A stretch of DNA of 64,000 nucleotides from positions 89,731 through 153,730 of the forward strand of contig NZ_JAQTLS010000006.1 in the NCBI RefSeq assembly GCF_028714775.1, read 5' to 3'. Position 1 is the stretch's first letter; every line of letters starts with the position of its first letter. Positions 34,281 through 43,039 of the stretch are shown one piece after another. Both the position numbers and the translations under genes were made by a program. Source of the DNA: Thiothrix sp. GTDB lineage: Bacteria; Pseudomonadota; Gammaproteobacteria; Thiotrichales; Thiotrichaceae. Below the pieces are notes generated by a model, which had not been told where the DNA came from, ran no database searches, and saw only the letters and a list, made by a program, of their open reading frames with translations.

Positions 34281-34347
34281 GGTGGTTTCCCCGGCTTGCT
34301 GTAGCTCTATGGGAAATCATGCGGGAAAGGGGCTGGGTTGTCTGCAA

Positions 34348-34361
34348 TGACAAGCTTGTCA
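34348..34361. promoter_or_regulatory. Island palindrome, site 4
   Basis: TGACAAGCTTGTCA, a perfect 14-base palindrome in the 110-base gap between the cas6 stop and the start of the 92-residue gene. Confidence 0.68.
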
Positions 34362-34390
34362 GTATCCGCATGTGCCAAACGGGGAACCCG

Positions 34391-35335
34391 TCAGGTCAAC
34401 TCCACTGCATACTCGCCCATTCCCATCACCGCGCCTTTGCCAATATGCACCCATTGCCCCAACCACAACCAAGGCCAGAATTCAGCCAATTGTTCCACTG
34501 GCAAACCGAAGCTCCCCAATAGCCCCCCCATCTGCACCTTGGTTTGTTGGCGGTTGGAATAGCGCGACCACTCATACCAGTGCAAATCCTGCGCCAACAC
34601 AGGTATCCCGGCGGCACGCTGGCTCAGCGCCTTAAAGTCCAAGGTTAGCTCTGCCCCAGCATGATGCGCGTGCAACAAAGAAATGCGCCGCATCAACGGC
34701 GTAAAAAAGTTCTGGAAATTGAACCGCCCACCATGCACCAGTTTGCCATCCTGAACTATCCGCAACGGTGTCTTAAAATGGATGCGTACCGACTCCGGCA
34801 ACGGTGGGATTTGTGGAACCCCTATTGGCAATGCCTGCAAACTGCCCCCAACCTCATGGATCGGTTGCCACGCCGCATCCCCCAACGCATTGGCCTGGGC
34901 CACCCGCAATAACTGGCAACGCCCATCCCCCTTGCCTAAACCCCTTTCACCCACCTGCTGCAAGGCATGGATCAAATAGGGCAAGTGCGCCGCAGCACCC
35001 CCCAATAACGTCAGGTACAACTCGAAACACTCCCCCGGCACATACTGTTTACCCGACGTTGCCAGCGGATGCAGGATGTAAGGGTGGGGTGCAGCATTAA
35101 TCTTTTCCAACAATGGCTCTTGGCCTGCCGGGGTTTCAAACACATAACTGTAAACGCAAGACCCCTGCAACAGGCAATGCTTGCACTCCGGCTGATGGGT
35201 AATGCACACGGTACGCCGCAATGCATGACCAAATGCACCGCGCCATGTCGAACCCGCGTAAGCCGGAAATTGGATAGCGGTTTCTGCCCGGAACGTGAAG
35301 CGGTAGCGGGCGACTGGAAGCTGGAAAGGCGGCAT
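34391..35335 (-). CDS. cas6: crRNA-processing endoribonuclease Cas6
   Basis: A 314-residue Cas6-type RAMP protein that cuts CRISPR transcripts within the repeat. It has YAGSTWRGAFGHALRR near the start, a Cys-rich insert (PECKHCLLQGSC) that may bind zinc, a second RAMP domain with HFKTPLRIVQDGK and GGRFNFQNFFTPL, and the C-terminal motif GQWVHIGKGAVMGMGEY. The Cys-containing Cas6 variant with this C-terminal signature is frequent in type III systems. It is the first gene of the island on the minus strand and is divergent from hoxF. Confidence 0.9.
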   Translation of the reverse strand: MPPFQLPVARYRFTFRAETAIQFPAYAGSTWRGAFGHALRRTVCITHQPECKHCLLQGSCVYSYVFETPAGQEPLLEKINAAPHPYILHPLATSGKQYVPGECFELYLTLLGGAAAHLPYLIHALQQVGERGLGKGDGRCQLLRVAQANALGDAAWQPIHEVGGSLQALPIGVPQIPPLPESVRIHFKTPLRIVQDGKLVHGGRFNFQNFFTPLMRRISLLHAHHAGAELTLDFKALSQRAAGIPVLAQDLHWYEWSRYSNRQQTKVQMGGLLGSFGLPVEQLAEFWPWLWLGQWVHIGKGAVMGMGEYAVELT

Positions 35336-35398
35336 GGAAACCCTTTAGGTGGCAGATATTTTGCCCAGTGTACCCCACCAATAATTTCCGGCAAGGGT

Positions 35399-35412
35399 TG
35401 GCAAGCTCGTCA
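35399..35412. promoter_or_regulatory. Island palindrome, site 5 (two mismatches)
   Basis: TGGCAAGCTCGTCA matches 12 of 14 bases of the island palindrome. It lies 64 bases upstream of the cas6 start and is the right-hand boundary of the CRISPR island. Confidence 0.5.
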
Positions 35413-35492
35413 GGGGCAGGAAGGTTGGGGTTATGCCATCATAAGTTAAGTCACACATTGGGTTAAGCATAAGTGTGCGCTTGCAGCAGGAG

Positions 35493-35501
35493 TGCTATAC
35501 T
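35493..35501 (+). promoter_or_regulatory. Candidate extended -10 element upstream of hoxF
   Basis: TGC followed by TATACT (35496-35501) gives an extended -10 hexamer 36 bases before the hoxF start. No convincing -35 box is seen at the right distance. Confidence 0.35.
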
Positions 35502-35536
35502 AGCCCTAAACAAAATAACACAATTGGCAAAATATC

Positions 35537-37294
35537 ATGCAAACGGAACTCCGATCCTCCTTAGCAGGAAATCAGTGCTCTGATCACTTGCTACATCGCC
35601 TGCACGACTTGCAATCCCGTTTCCAGCATATCCCCGCACAGGAAATTCCCCCTTTGGCAACTGAGCTGCAATTGCCCATCAGCCAAGTGGAAGCGGTGAT
35701 TGATTTCTACAGCTTTTTTCACCGTAGCCCGCGTGGGCGCATTGACCTGTTATTCAGCAATTGCACCAGTTGCGGCGACCTGTCGCTGATGCAGCAATTG
35801 TGTACCTCGCTGGACGTTAGCCCCGGTATTACCCGTGCAGATGGTGCAGTCAGTATTGATGAAACCTCCTGCATCGGCATGTGTGACCAAGGTGCATCCT
35901 TGCTGGTGAATGGGCGCATCATGACCCGACTCAACCCGCAACGCTTGCAACAGATTGCCGGGCTGGTAAACGCGGGTACGCCGCTGGATGCGTGGCCTGC
36001 TGAATGGTTTGCCGTGCCCGACCATGTGCGTCACCCCGGACTGTTGCTCAACGATGCGCTGCAACCCGGTGCTGGCCTGCGAGCTGCCATCCAGCGTGGC
36101 GCAGAAAATCTGCTCGCCGAAATCAATCAATCCGGCTTGCGCGGCAGGGGCGGGGCTGGATTCAACACCAGCCTGAAATGGCAGCTCTGCCGTGATGCCC
36201 CCGCCACGACCCGCTATGTGGTGTGCAATGCCGATGAAGGCGAACCGGGCACATTCAAGGATCGTGTCCTGCTCAATACCTATGCGCAGCAGGTATTCGA
36301 GGGCATGACCTTGTGTGCCTATGCCATCGGGGCGAAACACGGCTATTTGTATTTGCGCGGCGAATACCGTTACCTGTTACCCACATTGGAAGCCACCTTG
36401 GCGGAACAGCGTGCCGCCAACTTGCTGGGGGAAAACATTCTCCAGCAACCCGGTTTCAACTTCGACATCAGTATCGTCGTCGGCGCAGGCGCGTACATTT
36501 GCGGTGAAGAATCTGCCCTGCTCGAATCGCTGGAGCAAAAGCGCGGAGTGCCACGGGTACGCCCACCATTCCCCGTGACCCACGGTTATCTGGGACAACC
36601 TACCGTGGTGGATAATGTGGAAACGCTGGTAGCAGCGACACACATTGCCGTGCAGGGTGGGCAATGGTTCAAAGCGCAGGGTACGGAAAAATCGGCGGGT
36701 AGCAAGGTACTGAGCGTCAGTGGCGATTGTGCTACCCCCGGCATTTACGAATTCCCCTTCGGTACTTCCCTGCAACAGGTGCTGGATGCCTGCGGAGGGC
36801 AGGATGCGCAAGCGGTGCAGGTCGGTGGCCCTTCCGGCACGTTAGTAGGGCAAGCTGAGTTTGGGCGCAAACTGGCGTTTGAAGACTTGGCAACCGGCGG
36901 CTCCATCATGGTATACGGGGCGCAGCGTGACCTGCTGGCGGTGGTGCGTAATTTCAGCCACTTTTTTGCGCATGAAAGCTGCGGTTTCTGCACGCCCTGC
37001 CGGGTCGGCACGCCGTTGTTACGCAAATACGTCGACAAGATAGCCTCCGGGCACGGTACGCCTTACGACCAAGAAGAAATGGCACGGCTGGCAAAGGTCA
37101 TGAAACGGCGTTCGCATTGTGGCTTGGGGCAAACGGCGGCGAATCCGTTGCTGGATTTGCTGGAAAGATTCCCGCATGTCTGCACCGACCGCCTGCTGCA
37201 TCAGGACTATGAACCCTTCTTCAATCTGGATGCCGCGCTGGCTACCACTCGTACCTTGACCCACCGCGACGATGCGGAGGCACATTTGTCATGA
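35537..37294 (+). CDS. hoxF: NAD-reducing hydrogenase diaphorase subunit HoxF
   Basis: A 585-residue subunit that carries FMN and passes electrons between NAD and the iron-sulfur chain. Residues 1-150 are a fused NuoE-like [2Fe-2S] domain with Cys in SNCTSCG and SCIGMCDQG. The NuoF-like part follows: the FMN loop GLRGRGGAGFNTSLKW, the NAD site GAGAYICGEESALLES, and the N3-type cluster ESCGFCTPCRVG with the fourth Cys in HCGLGQ. The NuoE fusion matches the Cupriavidus-type enzyme, explaining the lack of a separate hoxE. It overlaps hoxU by four bases. Confidence 0.95.
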   Translation: MQTELRSSLAGNQCSDHLLHRLHDLQSRFQHIPAQEIPPLATELQLPISQVEAVIDFYSFFHRSPRGRIDLLFSNCTSCGDLSLMQQLCTSLDVSPGITRADGAVSIDETSCIGMCDQGASLLVNGRIMTRLNPQRLQQIAGLVNAGTPLDAWPAEWFAVPDHVRHPGLLLNDALQPGAGLRAAIQRGAENLLAEINQSGLRGRGGAGFNTSLKWQLCRDAPATTRYVVCNADEGEPGTFKDRVLLNTYAQQVFEGMTLCAYAIGAKHGYLYLRGEYRYLLPTLEATLAEQRAANLLGENILQQPGFNFDISIVVGAGAYICGEESALLESLEQKRGVPRVRPPFPVTHGYLGQPTVVDNVETLVAATHIAVQGGQWFKAQGTEKSAGSKVLSVSGDCATPGIYEFPFGTSLQQVLDACGGQDAQAVQVGGPSGTLVGQAEFGRKLAFEDLATGGSIMVYGAQRDLLAVVRNFSHFFAHESCGFCTPCRVGTPLLRKYVDKIASGHGTPYDQEEMARLAKVMKRRSHCGLGQTAANPLLDLLERFPHVCTDRLLHQDYEPFFNLDAALATTRTLTHRDDAEAHLS

Positions 37295-38028
37295 CTAACA
37301 ACACACTCTTTATCGACGGTCAGGAAATCCCTTTCGAGGCCGGGCAAACCATCATGGATGCCGCACTCGCCGCAGGCATTTACATCCCGCACCTGTGCCA
37401 CAAACCGGGGTTATCCCCGCACGGCAGTTGCAAGCTGTGCACCGTGGATGTGGATGGGCGCAGCGCTTCGGCGTGTACTTTGCCCGCCAGCAACGGGATG
37501 CAGGTCGACAACAATACTCCGGCGCTGAACGAAGTGCGCAAGACCCTGACCCAGATGCTGTTTGTGGAAGGCAATCACCTGTGCCCCACATGCAGCAAGA
37601 GCGGCGACTGTACCTTGCAGGCGCTGGGCTACCACTTCGGGATGCTGGACGGGCATTTCCCACCGTTTTACCCGCGCCGTGAAGTGGATGCTTCCCACCC
37701 CAGCGTAATGCTGGATCGTGACCGTTGCATCCTGTGCGAATTGTGCGTGCGTGCTAGTCGTGAAGTGGATGGCAAAAACGTGTTTGCCATTAGCGGGCGC
37801 GGGGCACAATCTCACCTGATCGTGAATACCGTCAGCGGCAAGCTGGGCGATAGCGATTTGCAAACCGGAGACATGGCGGCGCACATCTGCCCGGTAGGCG
37901 CTATCCTGATCAAGGATCATGGCTACGAAGTGCCAATCGGGATGCGTACTTTTGACTTGCATTCAGTTGCTGAGTCGGATGTTGCTTCCCCCGTTACCCT
38001 GAAAAAAACGGAGCACCACGATGCCTAA
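37291..38028 (+). CDS. hoxU: NAD-reducing hydrogenase subunit HoxU
   Basis: A 245-residue iron-sulfur subunit (NuoG N-terminal type) linking HoxF to the hydrogenase module. Clusters are visible as a plant-type [2Fe-2S] site (CHKPGLSPHGSCKLC), an N5-like site (CPTCSKSGDC) and a ferredoxin-like part with DRDRCILCELCVRAS and HICPVGAI. It overlaps hoxF by four bases and hoxY by eight bases, so the four subunits are translationally coupled. Confidence 0.95.
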   Translation: MTNNTLFIDGQEIPFEAGQTIMDAALAAGIYIPHLCHKPGLSPHGSCKLCTVDVDGRSASACTLPASNGMQVDNNTPALNEVRKTLTQMLFVEGNHLCPTCSKSGDCTLQALGYHFGMLDGHFPPFYPRREVDASHPSVMLDRDRCILCELCVRASREVDGKNVFAISGRGAQSHLIVNTVSGKLGDSDLQTGDMAAHICPVGAILIKDHGYEVPIGMRTFDLHSVAESDVASPVTLKKTEHHDA

Positions 38029-38557
38029 AATCCGTATTGCCACCACCTCGCTGGCGGGCTGTTTCGGTTGCCACATGTCGCTGCTGGACATTGATGAGCG
38101 CTTGGTTGGCTTGCTGGAACACGTCGAATTTAACCGTTCCCCGTTGACCGACATCAAGCACTGCGGGCCATGCGACATTGGCTTGGTCGAAGGCGGCCTG
38201 TGCAATGCTGAAAACGTGCACGTACTGCGCGAATTCCGCCAGCAATGCAAAATCCTGATCGCGGTCGGGGCGTGTGCCATCAATGGCGGCGTACCGGCAA
38301 TGCGCAACCATTATTCGGTGCAGGAATGTCTGGAAGAAGCCTACCTGAATGGCGTGGGCGTGGATAACCCGATGATCCCGGATGACCCGGAACTACCACT
38401 GCTGTTGTCCAAGGTACACCCCTTGCATGAAGTGGTGCGGGTGGATTATTACCTGCCGGGTTGCCCGCCATCGGGTGATGCGTTCTTCAACATTTTGAGC
38501 GACTTATTGGCAGGGCGTGAGCCTTCCTTGCCCAAAGCCATGCTGCACTACGATTGA
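38021..38557 (+). CDS. hoxY: [NiFe] hydrogenase small subunit HoxY
   Basis: A 178-residue small subunit carrying the proximal [4Fe-4S] cluster. Ligands lie in SLAGCFGCHMS, VGACAINGG and LPGCPPSGD, and CGPCDIGLVEGG is also typical. There is no twin-arginine signal peptide, so the enzyme is cytoplasmic, as expected for the NAD-linked group 3d hydrogenases. It is followed after 11 bases by hoxH. Confidence 0.95.
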   Translation: MPKIRIATTSLAGCFGCHMSLLDIDERLVGLLEHVEFNRSPLTDIKHCGPCDIGLVEGGLCNAENVHVLREFRQQCKILIAVGACAINGGVPAMRNHYSVQECLEEAYLNGVGVDNPMIPDDPELPLLLSKVHPLHEVVRVDYYLPGCPPSGDAFFNILSDLLAGREPSLPKAMLHYD

Positions 38558-38568
38558 GGGAATTGGAT

Positions 38569-40047
38569 ATGGAACAGAATCAACCAGCGCCTAACCTGCG
38601 CCGGATCGCGATTGACCCGGTATCGCGGGTAGAAGGGCATGGCAAGATTACCCTGCTGCTGGATGCCGACAACCACGTGCACGAAGCACGTTTGCACATC
38701 GTCGAATTTCGCGGCTTTGAAAAATTCATCCAAGGTCGCCCGTATACGGAAGTGCCGTATTTCGTGCAACGCCTCTGCGGGATTTGCCCGGTTTCGCACC
38801 ATTTAGCCGCCGCCAAAGCGGTCGACCAATTGGTAGGTGTAGATGAACTAACGCCCACTGCCACCAAATTGCGCCGCCTGCTGCATTTTGGGCAGGTGCT
38901 GCAATCCCATGCCTTACACTTTTTCCATTTGTCTTCGCCGGATTTTTTGTTTGGGTTTGGCTCGAATTTGGCACACCGCAATATTGTCGGTGTGCTGGAA
39001 GATTATCCTGATCTGGCTCTTAAAGGGGTCAAGCTACGCAAATATGGGCAGCAAGTGATTGCCGCAATTGCGGGCAAGCGTATCCACGGCACGGCAGCCA
39101 TACCGGGCGGCATGAACAAGTCGCTGAGTAACGATGAGCGCAAGGCATTACTGGTGGATATTGCGGATGTGGTGGCGTGGTCACAGGAAGCGGTCACGTT
39201 GAATGAAACCATCCACATCGGGCATCCTGAAAACCATGCTTTTGCCACCTTGACCACCAATTACCTCAGCATGATCGGGGTGCAAGGTGAAATGGAGCTT
39301 TACCACGGTGGTCTGCGGGCTAGGCAGGCGGATGGCAGTGAAATTTTCGACCAGTTTGATTACTGCAACTATGGCACTGCGATCCGTGAAGAAGTGCGTA
39401 ACTGGTCGTACATGAAATTCCCTTACCTGACTGCTTTAGGCAAGGAAAACGGCTGGTATCGTGTTGGGCCACTGGCACGGGTCAATGTTTGCGACAGTAT
39501 CCCGACACCCTTGGCGGAAGCAGCGCGGTTGCGTTTCCGTGCGTTTGCAGGCGGCGCGTATGTGCATGATACCTTGGCCTACCATTGGGCGCGGATGATT
39601 GAAATGCTGCATTGCGCGGAAGCCATCCAGATGCTGCTCCATGACCCCGACATTACCGGCACGGACTTGGTAGTAGCGCAGGGCACAAGGCGGGCGCAAG
39701 GCGTTGGGGTGATTGAAGCACCGCGTGGCACACTGTTCCACCATTATCAGGTCGATGAGCAGGGGCTGATTGAAAAAGCCAACCTAATCGTTTCCACCAC
39801 CAGCAACAACCAAGCGATGAATGAGTCGGTGCGTTCGGTAGCCAACCACTATCTCGACGGACACGAGATCACCGAAGGCTTGCTCAACCATCTGGAGGTC
39901 GCTGTGCGGGCGTATGACCCGTGCCTGTCTTGCGCTACCCACGCCTTAGGCAAGATGCCATTACAGGTGGAACTGATCAGTGCGACCGGAGAACTCCTCA
40001 ACCGCGTCAGCAAAAACATGGATGGCGTGGTGGAATGCACGCTGTGA
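38569..40047 (+). CDS. hoxH: [NiFe] hydrogenase large subunit HoxH
   Basis: A 492-residue catalytic subunit. The nickel-iron site is intact, with the N-terminal pair in RLCGICPVSHH and the C-terminal pair in DPCLSCATH. SRVEGHGK near the start is the usual signature. About 34 residues follow the His of DPCLSCATH and should be removed by the HoxW protease during maturation. The ATG at 38569 has GAGGG upstream. The last 13 bases overlap the hoxW start. Confidence 0.96.
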   Translation: MEQNQPAPNLRRIAIDPVSRVEGHGKITLLLDADNHVHEARLHIVEFRGFEKFIQGRPYTEVPYFVQRLCGICPVSHHLAAAKAVDQLVGVDELTPTATKLRRLLHFGQVLQSHALHFFHLSSPDFLFGFGSNLAHRNIVGVLEDYPDLALKGVKLRKYGQQVIAAIAGKRIHGTAAIPGGMNKSLSNDERKALLVDIADVVAWSQEAVTLNETIHIGHPENHAFATLTTNYLSMIGVQGEMELYHGGLRARQADGSEIFDQFDYCNYGTAIREEVRNWSYMKFPYLTALGKENGWYRVGPLARVNVCDSIPTPLAEAARLRFRAFAGGAYVHDTLAYHWARMIEMLHCAEAIQMLLHDPDITGTDLVVAQGTRRAQGVGVIEAPRGTLFHHYQVDEQGLIEKANLIVSTTSNNQAMNESVRSVANHYLDGHEITEGLLNHLEVAVRAYDPCLSCATHALGKMPLQVELISATGELLNRVSKNMDGVVECTL

Positions 40048-40592
40048 GTGCGGTTCCCCCAATCCTGCTGTTTGGGTATGGCAATCCGGGGCGTGGGGAT
40101 GATGCATTGGGCGTATTGTTGCAGGATGCGATTACCGTCCAACAGCTCCCCGGTGTCGAGTGCCAAACTGACATGCAACTCCAAGTCGAGCACATTACCG
40201 ATTTGGAAGGGCGTGAATACGTCCTGTTCATTGATGCGGATGTGGGTTGTGCCGAGCCTTATGTGCTGGAAACCCTCACCGCGCAACAGGATGGCAGTTA
40301 CACCAGCCATGCCATGTCACCCGCTGCCGTGCTCCATGCCTTCCGGCAGGTGTACGGCAAGGATGCACCGCCTGCTTACTTGCTGCGGATTCGTGGTTAC
40401 TCGTTTGAACTGGGGGAGGGGATAAGTGCACAGGCTGCTGAAAACCTGCACGCAGCCCTACAGGCTACTACACAAATGCTTATCGGAATCGGACAGACAA
40501 ATGGAGTGTCTTATGAAAATGCAGATCAAGCTGGTTATCGCCAGCGCCTTGTTATTATCCAGCAGCCTTGCACTGGCTGGCGGGTATGTTGA
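40035..40592 (+). CDS. hoxW: Hydrogenase maturation protease, HoxW-like
   Basis: A 185-residue endopeptidase that should trim the HoxH C-terminus after nickel insertion. It starts with the family motif ILLFGYGNPGRGDDALG (metal-binding Asp/Glu sites) and contains YVLFIDADVG. The normal family length is reached near residue 155; the last 30 residues (after LIGIGQ) continue through the start of the next gene in another frame and look like run-on translation, possibly after loss of an earlier stop. Confidence 0.85.
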   Translation: MHAVSAVPPILLFGYGNPGRGDDALGVLLQDAITVQQLPGVECQTDMQLQVEHITDLEGREYVLFIDADVGCAEPYVLETLTAQQDGSYTSHAMSPAAVLHAFRQVYGKDAPPAYLLRIRGYSFELGEGISAQAAENLHAALQATTQMLIGIGQTNGVSYENADQAGYRQRLVIIQQPCTGWRVC

Positions 40593-40818
40593 CGGTAACG
40601 GCGTCACCTACAAAATGACTAAAAACGCCCACGGCGTTGTCCTCAAATCCAAGAATACCACCCTCTATTTGGGCAATGCCTGTGACGCGGACTCCAACAA
40701 GTACGGCAAAGGCAGTTGGGGATGGGCAAATGGTGGCGTCAGCGTCAAGCTCAAGAAAAAGACCATCGGTTTCCCGCGCCAAGACAGCCCGTTTGCTGAT
40801 AACAGGTGTGCGCTCTAA
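40513..40818 (+). CDS. Small secreted protein, unknown
   Basis: A 101-residue protein with a clear signal peptide (MKMQIKLVIASALLLSSSLA, cleavage after ALA). The mature part of about 78 residues has two Cys (GNACDADS and DNRCAL) and many Lys and Gly, perhaps a small disulfide-bonded periplasmic protein. The ATG at 40513 has GGAG at good spacing. It overlaps the end of hoxW by 80 bases in another frame, and its stop overlaps that of the convergent NERD gene by four bases. Function unknown; a link with hydrogenase is only positional. Confidence 0.72.
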   Translation: MKMQIKLVIASALLLSSSLALAGGYVDGNGVTYKMTKNAHGVVLKSKNTTLYLGNACDADSNKYGKGSWGWANGGVSVKLKKKTIGFPRQDSPFADNRCAL

Positions 40819-41639
40819 TCTGAGGTAGTGAATTCTTCTTGGATGCTGATAAATCCTCTACAGTCCGGGAAGCTAGGACAACCCCAAAACATTTGTCCAG
40901 CGTGGGGGCCGTGTCTGGTTTTTAGCTTCACCATCGCTCTGCCGCATTTTGGACAGGGAGGTGCTGACGAATGATTTTTTGTTTGACTGGAATTCTGCAT
41001 TTGCTTGATATTGCGGATATGAGCACGTTGTGTAGCAAACGATGGGGTTAACCGGCAGGCGTTGATCAGGGCGATGTATTCCTGCACTTGCTGCTCGGAT
41101 AAGATTGCGTGCCGTTTTGACTTCAAATAGGAGTTGTAGCTGCTGGGATACACCACGTTTTCTGGCATCGGGGTTTTGAAGGTGCAATCACCGGCAAAAA
41201 TGATGACAGAATGTAGACAAGCTGGATCAATACCGATGCATTCCTCCAATACTTTCATATGTTTGTAGTTTTGCCGTAGCGGGTTCTGGAAGCGGGTGGT
41301 GTGTCTGTAGATTTTTTGTGTCCATTCCGCATCGTGCTCCTTACCAAAAATCCAGCCCTGCATGTTCTTGGTTTCTACGACAAAGATGCCGTAGCGAGAC
41401 ACGATGACATGATCAATCTGGGTTGTGCCGCCATCCTTGGTTGGCAGGGTGACATTCTTGATCAGGTGGTATTCATCCTTGTCGAGGGTGAGATTCGTCA
41501 CAAGATTGACTGCCCATTCCCCAAGGCCACCAATGAAACGGGGTGACTTGAAGAAGGCTATTAGCAGATAGACAGGTAATAGGTAGAGCAAGAAGCCCTT
41601 CATAAGCTGAATAAATATCAGTGTGTAGTCGAATTGCAT
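40815..41639 (-). CDS. NERD-domain protein with topoisomerase-type zinc ribbon
   Basis: A 274-residue protein. An N-terminal membrane helix (residues 8-28) is followed by a NERD (nuclease-related) domain with GEWAVNLVTN, TTQIDHVIVSRYGIFVVETKN and QNPLRQNYKHM. The Asp in IDHV and the E-X-K-like ETK match the PD-(D/E)XK fold. The C-terminus is a Cys4 zinc ribbon of the topoisomerase I type (CPKCGRAM, then FWGCPSFPDCRG). This combination is common and is thought to act in DNA processing; the precise role is unknown. Confidence 0.88.
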   Translation of the reverse strand: MQFDYTLIFIQLMKGFLLYLLPVYLLIAFFKSPRFIGGLGEWAVNLVTNLTLDKDEYHLIKNVTLPTKDGGTTQIDHVIVSRYGIFVVETKNMQGWIFGKEHDAEWTQKIYRHTTRFQNPLRQNYKHMKVLEECIGIDPACLHSVIIFAGDCTFKTPMPENVVYPSSYNSYLKSKRHAILSEQQVQEYIALINACRLTPSFATQRAHIRNIKQMQNSSQTKNHSSAPPCPKCGRAMVKLKTRHGPHAGQMFWGCPSFPDCRGFISIQEEFTTSD

Positions 41640-41647
41640 GGTTGTGC

Positions 41648-42229
41648 CTAAAAAGTGCCAATTTTTTGCCGTTGTACCGCCAATAGCTGTGCGCAGCTCG
41701 GCTTAGGGCATTTCAACCGTTCCTGAATGCGTTGGTGCATCTTGATGAACAAGTGCGCTGTTGCTTCCGCATCCGCCAACGCCCGGTGAAATTGCCCGCT
41801 CATCGGCAGTCGCAGGAAATTCACCAGCGTGCCCAGCTTGTGGTTGGGCGCGTCAGGAAAAACCCGCCGCGCCATCAGCATGGAGCAGAGGAATGTCTGT
41901 TGGCGCTGTTTGCCTTGGCGGGAGAGGGCATCATCCCAGAATTTGCTGTCGAAGGATGCGTTGTGGGCGACCAGCGGATAATCACCCGCGAATTCGACGG
42001 CCTCAGCCATGACCTGATGCATCGGCGGGGCTTTACGCACCATCGCGTTGCTGATGCCAGTCAGGGATTCGATGAAGGGCGGAACCCACGTATTGGCATT
42101 CATCAGGCTTTGGTAGCGGTCGAGAATTTGCCCGTCACGCACCAGCACAACGGCAATTTCGGTCGGGCACGCGCCACATTCAGGGGACATGCCGGTAGTT
42201 TCAAAGTCGAGGATGGCGTAGGTGGTCAT
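41648..42229 (-). CDS. 3'-5' exonuclease, DnaQ-like (DEDDh)
   Basis: A 193-residue exonuclease. It shows ExoI AILDFETTGMSP (Asp and Glu), ExoII LVAHNASFDSKFW and ExoIII HRALADAEATAHL with the His expected in DEDDh enzymes. No polymerase domain is attached, so it is a stand-alone proofreading or RNA-trimming enzyme of the DnaQ group. The ATG at 42229 gives the usual N-terminus; an upstream in-frame start would add 14 unlikely residues. The NERD gene follows after 8 bases on the same strand. Confidence 0.9.
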   Translation of the reverse strand: MTTYAILDFETTGMSPECGACPTEIAVVLVRDGQILDRYQSLMNANTWVPPFIESLTGISNAMVRKAPPMHQVMAEAVEFAGDYPLVAHNASFDSKFWDDALSRQGKQRQQTFLCSMLMARRVFPDAPNHKLGTLVNFLRLPMSGQFHRALADAEATAHLFIKMHQRIQERLKCPKPSCAQLLAVQRQKIGTF

Positions 42230-42526
42230 GGGGCAAATGTGGCTCTCTGCATGGTGAAGAATTTGTGACACAGCTTATCAGGCAGGCTCAATTCTGTTCC
42301 AGCAATGCTAGACTTCGCAAGTAGCTTGCCGCTACGAACCCAAAAGGCCGTTACAAGTGCTTTGACGCGCTGCAACAAAAAGGCTTGAGTTAAACCCTAC
42401 TTTTCATCAGAATAGGCGACGAAAGATCACCAAGGTGGTTTCCTAGCTTGGCAAATAAGAATATAGTTACATTCTAATAAGCCCGATAGCAATATTGATA
42501 GCATAACGAGGGAGAAGAAGAACCAT
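42230..42526. other. Divergent intergenic region before the MBX-like operon
   Basis: The 297 bases between the exonuclease start and the first antiporter gene contain no supported gene. They must hold the promoters of both divergent units. AT-rich sequence lies at 42440-42505, just before the operon; no reliable hexamer pair was identified. Confidence 0.4.
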
Positions 42527-43039
42527 ATGGACAAGGGCAAATCTAGCAAGTGGCGTGATACCGCCATCCTGTTTGCGACCCTGATGCTGTTCTGGCTGAT
42601 GCTGGAAGGCAAGCTGGAAGCCGACATCCTCATCGTTGGCACAGTGGTTTCGCTGGTCATCGCCTTACTTTACCGTGACGGCCTGTCCTTCTTCACCGAA
42701 TTCCGCTTCACCCCTGCGGGGATCATTGCTGGTTTCCGCTACTACGGTTACTTTTTCAAGGAACTGTTCAAATCCAACTTTGCACTGGCTGCCATTGTGC
42801 TGAGGCCATCGCTGCCAATTGCACCCGGCATCGTCAAAGTGCGCACTAAGCTGAAAAGCCGCATGGGGCGTTTGATGCTTGCCAATTCAATCACGCTGAC
42901 ACCGGGAACCCTGACCGTCGAGATGGAAGGCGAATGGCTTTACATACACTGCGTCACGGTGGCATCAGCCGACATTGAGGCGGCAACGGCAGAAATTGTC
43001 AGCGGGTTCGAGTCCTATCTTGAGGTGATGTATGGTTGA
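42527..43039 (+). CDS. mnhE: Mrp/MBX antiporter subunit E (MnhE type)
   Basis: A 170-residue MnhE/MrpE-family membrane protein, first gene of a 12-gene operon. It has two N-terminal helices, the FFKELFKSNFALAAIVLRP segment and the typical TPGTLTVEMEGEWLYIHCV. In MBX/MBS complexes this corresponds to subunit A. The ATG is preceded by GGGAG. It overlaps the next gene by eight bases. Confidence 0.92.
   Translation: MDKGKSSKWRDTAILFATLMLFWLMLEGKLEADILIVGTVVSLVIALLYRDGLSFFTEFRFTPAGIIAGFRYYGYFFKELFKSNFALAAIVLRPSLPIAPGIVKVRTKLKSRMGRLMLANSITLTPGTLTVEMEGEWLYIHCVTVASADIEAATAEIVSGFESYLEVMYG

Noticed and set aside
22196..35412. The TGACAAGCTTGTCA copies as ends of insertion sequences or other mobile elements.
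   Set aside because: Each is a self-contained palindrome, there is no transposase gene and no target duplication, and all are in promoter-side gaps.
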